Source of the DNA: Kryptolebias marmoratus | Lineage: Eukaryota; Chordata; Actinopteri; Cyprinodontiformes; Rivulidae | Direction of reading: 5' to 3' | Length of the DNA stretch: 64,000 nucleotides | NCBI RefSeq assembly: GCF_001649575.2 | Contig: NC_051450.1 | Coordinates: 17,230,733-17,294,732, forward strand | Translations under genes and position numbers: made by a program | Notes under the pieces: model-generated | The model's database searches: none | The model's input: only the letters and a program-made list of their open reading frames with translations | Told to the model about the DNA's origin: nothing | Shown: positions 36,601-48,600 of the stretch, in pieces | How positions within the stretch are numbered: position 1 is the stretch's first letter | How the letters are laid out: each line of letters opens with the position of its first letter

Positions 36601-39600
36601 AAGTCCAGTCACACTGGTTGGAATAATCCTTGAAGTAATTCCAGCGCTTTTATATGAGAAAAAACAAGAAAAATAAAAGCAATAAGACAAAAAAAGTGTA
36701 ATACACCCTGTCTGATTAGCCATTAATGAATTCCAAATATTTTTGAAAACAATCAATTGTTTATCTGCATCTTCCTGCATGTAAGTGTTGCTTATAACCA
36801 AATGACTAAGATAAAGTGTCACAGCAACATTCTGACTGTAACCTTTCAACAATTCCTGCAAATCTGAATCTGAAAGCATACATCCATCACACAGGACTGC
36901 AAGTGTTCCCACAAAACAAAAACAAAAAAAAAAAAACCTGCTGCTGAGCAGATTTATGGACACGTTTCATTGTATTAACAACAAGCGCTTAACTGCACAG
37001 TACCTGCTGTGATATCTGCACCACTTCTTTTGCTATTGAATAGACGTTCATGACCAAGACCATCACCATGCAGAAGGACAAGAAGAAACTTTGCTGTGAA
37101 ATGGAGAACGATGTCAGAATTTCATACATTTAGGGAACTTTAGAACTATAAACAAGCATTAAATAGTTTGGAGTTATATACTGTCTGTGTCAAGTTTTTT
37201 GTGCAATCCACTGATACCGTTGTGAAAGATGTGGGCACCATGATGATATTAGGTTCGCCTGTCGCTGTGCTGTTTGTAGAAGGCCGTAGAGTTACTATCA
37301 GGTGAGTTAGAGGCAACAACCCTAACAGGTACAAAAACATGTTCAGCATGTGAGCCTTGCTCCCATAAGCAACCCTGAGGAGAAAGAAAGAGATAATATT
37401 AAACATCAAACTCAAGTCTGTCAATTAAAGATCCTGTCCTCTAGAGTTATCATCACAAATACACACCACTTCATAGCCAGATACTTTTTGCAGACTGGGT
37501 GGTTGAGGAGCTCGATTCGGTTGTACTGCACCATTGCCTGCAGAAAATGTGATTAAAACATTGTTAACTCTATCGTAAGAGGTTTACCATCATGGGTGAA
37601 ACCATGATAATATGCCTGCCTATAAACGGTATAATTTGGTGAAAATTTTGCTGTTAAACTGTCTTTATTAGATTGTCCAACATGTTACTCAAGAGATGAG
37701 AAACCTGATCTCTGGTAGAGAAGCAAGTTGTACTTTTGTAAGAGTAGCTAAAGGAGGACAAATCCTAAAGTATTTTGAAGTCTTAACATTGCTATAAAAA
37801 AGGATTGACCCTTTTGCCATAAGTTGTTTAAAAACAGCTTTTGGAGGGTTATGTTATGCAGTTTTATTACACCAACTTGCACATGAAAAGTAAAATCTTC
37901 TTTATCAAAACCAGAAACATGATGAATCCATTAAAGCAGATAAGAAAAAGTGTCCTGTCCTGAGTGGCCAAGTCAACCGAACTGAATCAGTGGATAACAT
38001 GTGACCAAAGTCTGATCATAGACAAAAAAACATCTGCTTTTTACTGCGTCAAAGTTTTATTTGAGAGAGGAAACCAGAGCTTACGTTGACTGCAGCAAGT
38101 GGCTGAATCTTATAGATGGTATCTGTTAGCTTCTTTGATGATATGGGAGCCTGGAGCCACCTGAAATTGTATTCAATCTACACCAAACAAAGACTTTTTT
38201 TAACTTCTCCTGGTAGATACGTTACAATGAACAGTTTGATGCACTGATCGTGCAAGTTAAAGATACGTTACATGGTAGTTTGGGCTGTTGTGGTCATCAT
38301 CAGACTCCCTCACACATCGGTCCAGCAGATGCTGCAGAAGGAAGGAAATGGGAAATCACAGCGACAGTGACTTATCTTAGTCAAAACACATTACATAACA
38401 GAAAACTGCAGAAAGAAATGACCTATGATGACTGTAAAAAGATTTATGATATTGTTTTATTTTATTTTATTTTTTCTTGACAAAAACCTTGCAGGTCTCA
38501 GGCAGAAACTCAATCATGTCCAGTATGGGGCATCGCTGACTGGAGCCAGGAACAAACAGCCTCAAAGCCTCATCACATCTGCAAGACGAGAAGCTCAAAT
38601 TGAATCCTAATGTCACCATATTAATTAGAAAAAAATAACTTAATCTTCTGCATTTCAGTTAGTATATTCCTGCAGAAATATGGAGGCATGCAGTGACTCC
38701 ATGTTTGCCTAATAAAAGATAAAACCTTAAGAATTTCATCTGAACTCTTAAGAAAAGTAAATAACCTAAAAGCAAATACAAATTCATAAGTTAAAAGTTG
38801 ACAAATTCTCTACATAGTTTAAGTGTCAGATAAATAAATAAGATATAAAAAAGAAAAAGAGGAGTTTTAGGTTGGTTTTTTTTAGTTTTTGGTACGATAA
38901 TGTCTGGTTTCGTTGACACACCTCTCACTGTCGATCACAGCGTTGACCACATCTTTTCTTCCATTCTGCAGAGCTTCGTGGAGGAACGAGGTCTGATTCT
39001 TGTTCAGAATGAACTCCGCCCCTCTGAGCAGCATCAGTCTGACTGCAGCCACATGGCCCGCTCTTGCAGCGATATGGAGTGCAGTGTTCTGCCATATTAT
39101 ACCAAAATAATTCATCCATTTCTCTTAAGCAAATGTGTTTAAACTCCACAAGTGGATAGTAAACCCAAGTTAAAAATACAAGAAATGCATGAGTTAATTA
39201 ATAATAATAATATGTGATAACACTAAATTTTTAAAGCAGTAGCCATTTTTACCCCATCCTCATCAGTTTTATCCAGTAACTTCATATTGGCTGACAGTAA
39301 GATGTCCATAGTTTGCGTGTATCCTTCAGATGCAGCATGGTGAAGACAAGTCCACCCCTTGTAATCACTGTCAAAAGTTTCACAGGTATATATTACACTG
39401 CAGGTGTGTAAGTATGACTAAAAGTGGCCATATGAACATGACAGTTTGATACACGCTTGTGCATAAGCTTTGCAGATTTTCAGTAGCAGCAGTTTTGAGG
39501 TTTACCTGTGAAAGAGAGCTCCTTTACGCAGCAACAGCTGAACCACTTTGGCGTGTCCACCTTTTGATGCCAAATGGAGCGGCGTCAGGCCCCGTTCATC

Positions 39601-42600
39601 ACCTTCATTGAGCAGACGGGAGTCTGTGATAGTCTCCAGTAACCTGTGGCATGTATTGATGCGCCCATACCTTCGAGAAGGAAGCAATGAGGAGAGAGAT
39701 ACAGTGATGGAGGAACCTTTTAAATAAACACACGGTAATGTTCCTTATGCCACCTTGATCCTAAAGGGATAGTTTGGATCTTTTGAAATGGGGTTTTGTG
39801 GCACAATAATGAACAAATAACCTGTTGTAGATAGCTCTTTGAATGACCTCAGTTATTAGAAATAAGAGTTGTTTTTACCAAATTGAGCTAATGGCTACTC
39901 CAAACAAGACCAAGACCTATGTAGATTGCTGCAGTCAACAACTCAAATAATGATAATATAAATTCCTAAAAATACTGTTTTACAAAGCTTTGCCTTAATG
40001 TCACTTACACTTATATAGTTACAATATATTTCTGCTGGAAATGCCCCAAGCTGCCCATCTAGTTACTGCTGTCATTAGATGTGCAAATAATCGTAGGATT
40101 TTAAGGAAATAACAGTTTAATCCAGTATGTCAAATTTTATTAAACAGCGTTCACATGAGCCACCGTTAAATGTTTCAGGTTGGAGTTGTTTTGGATTCAG
40201 ATGGCAGCAAACATCTATGGTCTTTGCCTCATTTAGACGAGCTGCTGGCCTATCAGTACAAGCTTTGGTTAATCAAAGAGCTGCAAGGCCGTGGGAATTA
40301 AGGGTGTGCAGAGTGCTGCAGCACCCCTTGAGGAATGCAGGAGAACATGAGTGTCCGAACATGTAATTAATCAATTAATGAAAAAAATGTTAAAAAACAC
40401 ATTTTATTACTGGTGCATGCTATACATTTAAATTCCAAAGTTGTGATATTACTGAGTTTTGTAATTTAGTTTATAAACCAGCACTGTTATTGTAGATCTG
40501 TGTGCAAAAATTTAAAACTGTCTAAAACATACAAAAAAATGTCCAGAGCAGCATTGGGTCATAATTGCATTTTAATAGATATTGTTTATCTAAAATAACA
40601 GCTTATTTTTAAATGTCCATAACTAGATTTGATTCTATGATATTTTTCAACCAAATTTACAGATGCTCACAACACCCCTGAACTGAAACCCACTTCCAAG
40701 GCCATGAAGAGCTATCCAGAACAGGTAAGATGTTAACTGCTTATAGCCTTTCTAGAGACCCCCACTTTAAAAGAGCTGAACTGTTGTTTTTAGGTCAGGA
40801 CATACAAGAGAAATAAATAAAGAAAGGCTGCAAACCGTGGTAAATACTGTAAGCAATGTTCAAAATATGAGACATTGTTCTGAATTATTTGCATAAAAAA
40901 GATATAATGAACTTTGCATTATTGTTGTTAAGGGTTTCATCTTAAGACTAAAGGGAAATACTGCATGGACAATGATCTGTTTTGCACATGAAGCTTTTAA
41001 AAAGGGGAGTAGTATTTTGTGTCTGAAAATGGTGGAGGTATATGCTTACAACTGATGAATTAAAGCATGATATCATCATACGGTCTTCTTTTGCCCTTTG
41101 GTACTAATGAAATGGGTGTGCATGATAGAAAAATCAATAACAATAATGTCTGATATTAACTTTTTTACACTTTTTTACAGCAATATTTCACATGTTCCTC
41201 GCTAATTGAATTCTATTCTTATGACAGCTTCATCAGGTCATTGAGTTATAGGTGTGTAACTGCAATTAATCTTAAAAATTAACTTCTGAGCGCAGAAATT
41301 CCTCACCCGAATAAAACAACTGGACGGTGCGCTGAAATTTTTTGATGCAGCCACAGCTGTCATTTATCATCCGCCAACTGGTGCTTAATTACAGAGGCAC
41401 ACTGGATTTCTTGGTTTTATGGTTTTAGATCAAAAGTCAGTGTCTTCTGAAAAAGCAATATTTTTGATTAACCTTTTTATTTTCTTGGACCATCATTGAT
41501 CAACGCTAGACGGATAAAGTCAGAGCTTTTTCTTTGTATTCTGGGAGGTTTCATCTTTTCAAAAATGGGAGACCATTAACAGAAAGTCAAAGCAAAATTA
41601 CTTTAACAAAAGAAAATAATGAAATAATAACATGAGTCATAACGTAGAAACTGTTGAGGCAACATAAACTCACACCTTTAAAAGAGATTTCAAGGGGTTG
41701 AGCAACTTTGAGTTAAATTTTCGTTTAATCACTGTTGTTTGGATCAGTGTGTGGAAAACTCTGCTCCTCAGGGACCAATCAAACTTACTGAGCAGCAAAA
41801 TGCAGAGCAGACTTCTTGTCCTTGGACTTGCAAGCAAGGCCAAGCTGCCCCGAGAGGCCCAGCATGTTCTTCACCGAGTCATGGATACCCAGTCTGCAGG
41901 CGTAATGCAGCGGGGTGCAACCCTCGCTGTCCTCACAGTTCAGCAGTGCCTTCACACTGCTATGCTAAAATCAAACAGAATAAACAGGTAAACATATTTA
42001 CACGATCTACATGTAAATAAAAATTAAAGTTCATTAGCACAACCTTTAAAAATGTTGGCTGGATCAATTGAGCAGATAACAAATGGGTGTGTTCAGTTTG
42101 AACTGCCCTGAGGTGATTTCAGTTAAATTGGCACGATATAAATACATTTTCAAGGCCTTAAGTCTTTAGGGACTAATAGGGTGAACTCCACAGAGACAGG
42201 TTCACCCCCCCTTACTTTGAATAATCTAATGTAGCATTGCTTTGCTAAAAAAAAGCAAGGAATTCCTTTAAAAGGATATTGTCTAAATAGCTAAAATGCT
42301 GCAGCAACTACCAACTCTTTGATGTATGCTATCACATCCTGCTGCTCTATAAGCAAAAAGTTGTAATAGTTGCTTTTTAAAATTTTTTTGTAAACAAATT
42401 TAATTTATTTTTTTATTAAAGAAACAAGATTTTGACCCTGGTACAATGTAAAAAAAAATCTGTCTAAAGTGTCTGCCCATTACAGAGTTTTAGTGATGTA
42501 TTTAAATGTGTATTACTGTTAATAAAGGCTCTGTTATAATGTTACACAGCATGAAAAAGGTTGAGGTTGAGAGAACATGATATACTATTAGAAAGCACAA

Positions 42601-45600
42601 TATAGTGTGATCGCACGTGAAAGAGTGTGACAGAATGTCACTGAGAGTGTGATAGAGCATAACCGAGCATGATCAAGTGTGATGAAGTATATTAGAGTGT
42701 CATAGAGTGTGAGAGAGCATGTTAGAGAGTGATGAAGTGTCATAGAGCATCACGGAATGTGATAGAGCCGGATAGAGTGTGATAAAGAGTGATAGAGCAT
42801 AACAGTGTGTCACAGAGCATGACAGAGCATAATAGAGGGTGATAAAGGAGGTTAGAGTGTGATAGAGTATCACTGAGTCTGATAGAGCAAAAAACAGTGC
42901 AATAGTGTGTGATAGACTGTGATGGAGTGTGATAGAGCATGAAAGAATATGATCTAGTGTCATAGATCCTGTTAAAATAATAGAGTGTTATAGAGGACAA
43001 TATAGTGATAGAGTGTGACAGAGTATAACAGTGTGTGATAAAGAGTAATTTAATTTCAATATGTTAATGAGACTTTCCTCTAAGTATCACTGTACATTTG
43101 CTAATCAACAAACACTCATTGAGAGTACCTGCAGCACTTCTTCTGGGAGATTTTTCAGTCCTTTGGGCTGCAGAATGGCCAGGTGAAGGAAGTTACAACC
43201 ACATTTGTCTTTCAGATTAACATTGGCTCCTTGAAGACACACAGGCATATGCTTACAACCTGTTCACAAATGACCTCAGCTCTCCTGGTCAGGATGCACA
43301 GCTTTGTGCCTCACCTTTTGACAGCAGCAGAGCTACAGTTTTCCATGCTCCACAGCTGGTGGCCAGCAGTAAGGGAGTGTTTCCTTTACAATCAGTGCTG
43401 TTAAGGTCTGCACCCTGCAGAGAAAAGGCACAGAAAACTAAAAATGACTTCATCCATTTTGACACGCTTGCAGTAGTTATTTCAAGCTTTGTGGAAAATA
43501 GATTTGACCATAAATGAAACGAATAGAAATTTAAATTAGTTGATATTTGGATTTTTTTCTCTTTTACATTTGAGGTTTGCAAGGTGACATTAGTCAGAGT
43601 ACGGCTGGACACTTTCCCTAACACAATAGTCATTTTGATTATTTCTAACTGGAGTTCTTTGGAAAGGTCATGAACTATTATGGCTCCCTGAGCATCCACC
43701 ATTTAGGAAAATAAAGTTTAATTTTGACAAACTAATGACAAGTCTGAGCAGGGCCAAAACCAAAACGGATTGCTGCCACCTTAAAAGCACAAGATTTCAC
43801 AGCGGTTCATGCAGAGACTATTTCATAAACCTTTAAACTGCAATCAGTTTTGCTTTACATGGTCATTTCAGCAGAAATACTGTGACATTCCTGCAGGAAG
43901 TACCTCAGGTTGCACCCAACAAGCTACAGCTAGCTGCTGCTGAAGATATTTGCGCTTGCAGATAACCAATACATTCTATCTAAATAATTGTGAAATGCAT
44001 AAAATAGCAGGATAGTGTTTGAATGAACCACTATGAAATCTTTTGAGGTTGAAGGTGCTTTTAAAATGCTTGTCAGTCCAGTCAGAATTAAACTCTGTTT
44101 CTCCAAACTAAAACGGTTCAAAGAGCTATATTCAGCAGATAAGATATTAACTGTTAATGATCTTTCCACAAAATCGATCAGATCTATCCAATATTCAGGT
44201 TTGAGGGATTTCAGCTAAGAAGATGTTGCCTAATAGTGTGAGGTTACTTTAAAATGAAAATAAGAAAAGTTTCACATTTTTGAACAAACACAAAACTATC
44301 TATTTTAGATTTTATGGCTACAGAGTGCACAAAAACTCCTCTATTAGACTTTAGCTTGCTCTGCTATGCAAAAATTAATAGATCTCGGAAAGTGTGTATA
44401 CTCCTAAAAGTCATGCAAATAATTTCCAGGGATAGCTCCATTTGGTTAACAGTCCCCGCCCTAAAATGTATTGTCTCAACAAAACAAAAACAAAGAACAA
44501 GATTACTTTGCATATTTTAGGGAAACCAGGCTTCAAATATTTTTTCTACACAAATCATCACCTGTGAGGATGGAGGTCTTTTTTGCACTTTTTACCTCAG
44601 CATTCATTCCCAGGAATCTTCCTCATAAATATGTAAGTGGACATTAAGTGCAAACTTTTACACGGTTCACACTTTTAAAAGGGTCAGCTGGTCACATAGA
44701 AATAATAAACCATAAATGTACTGGAAAAAAAAGTATGACTCATCCTTCATGTTTTAAACTTCTGCTTCCAGGCAGCCAGATTTCCTTGTAATATTTTAAA
44801 GCACTCTTTATCGGTCGTTTTTTAGGCTTTCTGCTGTGCTGTTAAAGCTTTTCTTTGGGCTTTGGCTGCTTTTTTACTGTCACTATATTAAATCACATTT
44901 TTAATCAGCTGGTGTCAATAGTTTGTTCATATGAACAAATCATAAACAGGCAGAACGTTTGTACAATCTAACTGGGTTCGACTCCGTGACTGAAAATACA
45001 CAATAAAGTCCTAGATAGCTGGTTTGATTAAATTTATTTAATAATCTCATTTAAAGACATATTAATGATTCATTCCTCCTCTCGAGGCTGCTACTCAATG
45101 ACCTCATTTTATTGGTTTCAGAATTAAACAAGCTCATGTTTATATCCTGTTGGACTGTTTGCTAACAAAATGAGTTTATGTTAAACACACTCAACGCCCT
45201 CTTAACCATAAACTTCTATTTAAACAACCTCTATGTGCAACAGATGGTGACCTATGCTCTGCAAGCAAGGGTCATCACCTTAAACATTTACCGAGCCGGT
45301 CGGTGCATTTAAAATGACAAATATTGTGCCATGATAAAAGTACGAATCAGCTGATTGTACTCTACTTAATTAAATCCAGTGAATAATGAGGACATCACTC
45401 AGCGGCGTGGCCACATTTGTTTAGATAATCTTAAAAATGTTCAATTTTTTTTGTTTATTCCAAAATAAAAGAAAACAACATGTCAGTTTCCTGTCCTTAT
45501 AGAGTAAAATTGGAGATTAGGAACAATTCCTGACAATGAAGCATGTGCAGCATGTTCATGTGGATTTGCAGGGTTTTATATTTACCAATGAAATGAGGTA

Positions 45601-48600
45601 CTCTGCCAGCTCGGTGTGGTCAAATACTGTAGCCCTGGAAAAGTAAACACAGTTGTTTTAAACCAACATGAGACTCTGACAGCTGAAGTCTTCTTCATGG
45701 GTGTCAGAAAAAAAAATGATTTCATTCTAATTCTGCTTCGTCAGAATAAGTTATAATACCCAGATTTTCCTTTTGTTGTTTGATGCTTTATCCTCTGGAT
45801 TGCAGTGGTTCCATTAGATGACGCACATTAATCGTAAATTCTTAGTCTGGTGACGTTTTATATCACTACAACTGAGTGACTGACTGAAAACCACTTGGTA
45901 ATCCAGCTGTCTAACCTCTGTGTGGGGTCAGAATTGAGCAAAGCTGTTGCACTAGAGGTCAAGGATTAGGCGTCATACCAGATATTTGTCTATTCAGACT
46001 TTTGTCGCTTAATAATTTTATGTTAGTAAAATAAATATCAAAATCTATGGTGTAGACTTGTCTCTTTAACTCTTCTTCTATCTGTGCAACATAATTAACT
46101 TTTCACTCAAATGCAAACAGGAAGCATGTAAAAGATTTGAAATTAATTACCAGACAAATCTTCCCTTATTTTAATTTATTTTAGAGATCAATCTGTCAAG
46201 GCTGGGTCTTCATTAGATCTTCCACATGAGAAATTTTAATTTGATAGAATATCTGTGACCACAATGAAAATGGATATTTTGTGAAACAGGTTTTTGTGTA
46301 GATATTCATTTACTGGCCAGTAGATTAACTAAGGCACCATATTTGTATAATTTGTCTCTGTCAGGTTTTTTTCTTTCTTCTAATATCATTTAGGATTTTT
46401 TTACACTAAAGGTCATACTCTGAAATAAAAAATTGTGTATGTTACCTTAAAATTGCTTTAGAGTATGTACACAATAAAAAACACAGCTAACAAGTTTAAT
46501 GTGGTTTTAAAAAAGAGGTATGTCTGATGTGTTTGCAATTTTTGCTCAAATTTTTACTTTTCCAGTATGTAGAACCATACATATTAAATAGTTTTGATGA
46601 TGCAAAAGAAAGAAAAGCAAAGGTCTGCAATATGTTGACATTTGTTTAAACAGATCAGATATTTTAAATTGAAGTTCTGGGGACAAAAAGATAAAAGCAA
46701 TTAATATCTTACCTGTTGCATACAACCTCAGTTTAGGGAAAAATTATTTATTTTTGACAGGATTCAGGCTTTTTTTCAATTGAGTAAGAATTTAATTTTA
46801 TTTCTTCAAACTGAGGTCTTCAAAGAGCTATCTACAACAGCTAAAATATTATTTGTTCCAAACCTTTCTGCAGAACTCCACTTTACAAGACCTAAACTAT
46901 CCTTTAAAGTCTTATTAAGTCAACTATAAATGAAATATATTAAGTTAAAATTGGTAGATTCCTGACAAAAGACCCCAGTGATGGTATATTGATGGTGTTC
47001 ATCAATAAGAGAAACCCACCTGTGTAGAGGGGTCTGACAAGCTCCATCAGTTAGATTGATGATATCTTCTACTTGATCAACAGTGGAGAGCATCAATTTG
47101 ACCACCTCAATAGCGCCTTGAGTGCAGGCCAAATGAAGAGGTGTGCACCGATCGTTCTACACCGCAAAGTATCGACATGCTGAGCATTAGCGGGGTTAGA
47201 ACATGAAGAAATACAGTGTCCGTCTGAAAAATGCTGCAGTAACAGACAAAGATTAAAGGAGCAGAACCAAAACACAAATGCAGGAATTACCATGCAAATA
47301 AGTCTATCGTGTGCTCACTCCCCAAAAAAGGTATTGTGCACTCTACAGTGTAACATTAGAGCAGAGACTCTCCCAGACTTGCAGCCTGAACATGGGGGCC
47401 GTAACACAAGCCTTTAATGAGATAACCAGGACTGGCAGGAAGGGGGGCCACTGATTGCCCCACTCCACTCTCCAGTGTAAGTGGAGGTAATTTGTATCAA
47501 TTTAGCCAACTGAAGCTATTACTATACTCTGTATTCCTGCTGTAGCTCTGGCCACCAGCCCAGGACCAGACATGACAAACACCCCCAGATGGGTGTGATA
47601 AGAATGACGTGTTTGAACAGCAGAAAGGCTCGGACGTGCTGCCGGGAAGATGCCCTACAGGTGTAGGCAAATGAGCTCTAGGTTCAAAAACAACAACAAA
47701 ATATTTAAAAATAACAATGCAAATCTGTCAAAGCGTGCAATGGACAGATGGAGGAAGATCGCAACATTTGTAATCTGTATGTTTATGGCTATTTCATGCT
47801 GTGTGATAGGAAAAAATGTGGGGATAACCAAATGATCGCCTGGCTCCGTGATTGATGGTTTAAATGTTTATGGAAAGCGTAATCTGCTGTAGGAGAGTGT
47901 AGATATTTGCATGCTCTCTTTTGTGATGAGAGTACCTGTTGCTGATCTATTTTGGCTCCAGTGGCGATGCAGAGGCGGATGGACTCGATATTCCCGCCAC
48001 GTACAGCCAGATGGAGAGGGCTGCTGTTGGACTTGTCCAAATAGTTGATGTGGTTTATCGCAGCGTGGCCATGTTCTTCTCCTGCCAGCAGCACAGAACT
48101 AAATTAATTGTTTCTTAGTATTGATAATGTTCTGTACTGTACTGGATAATAATAACATTTTTAAGACAGATTCTTATAAATTTCTCCTTCCTTGACTTCA
48201 ACATAATGTTTTTGCCTGTGTCTGTTGATGTGTTTTTGTGTGCATCCATTAGCAAAATAAAATAATTAACCTTCAGGCAATTTTTAATGAAACTCAAAGT
48301 AATCATTGGATGTACAACTCTGTCATTTCTCAACATATGATGATCTTAGTCTAAAACTTTGGCACAGAAGGGAGCCGATGATAAGTATTCCTTCAAGCAA
48401 TCCTAAGCCGTTAAGTCTGTTTGTTTTAGAGGAATGAAGCAATGACTATTTGTGACTATTTAAACTGAGCTGACAATCTAAAGAAGTCAAAGTTGTTGTA
48501 TTTGCATGTTTAGCAATCACAGAGACATTATAAATATTTTGTGATCTAAATAAACTTCCTTCAACAACCCCAGATTTACCAAACAGACTTCCAATAATGA

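Noticed and set aside
36499..36963. 154-aa minus-strand open frame
   Set aside because: It overlaps the S3-S4 exon of trpa1 but in the wrong frame and through intron 20.
41698..42020. Plus-strand 93-97 aa frames
   Set aside because: They are antisense shadows of trpa1 exon 11.
42700..43000. Two 86-87 aa frames rich in Leu, Ser, His and Tyr
   Set aside because: They are translations of the 10-bp minisatellite, periodic every ten residues.
42591..43048. CRISPR-like array
   Set aside because: The repeats are 10-bp tandem units without spacers, in a vertebrate intron.
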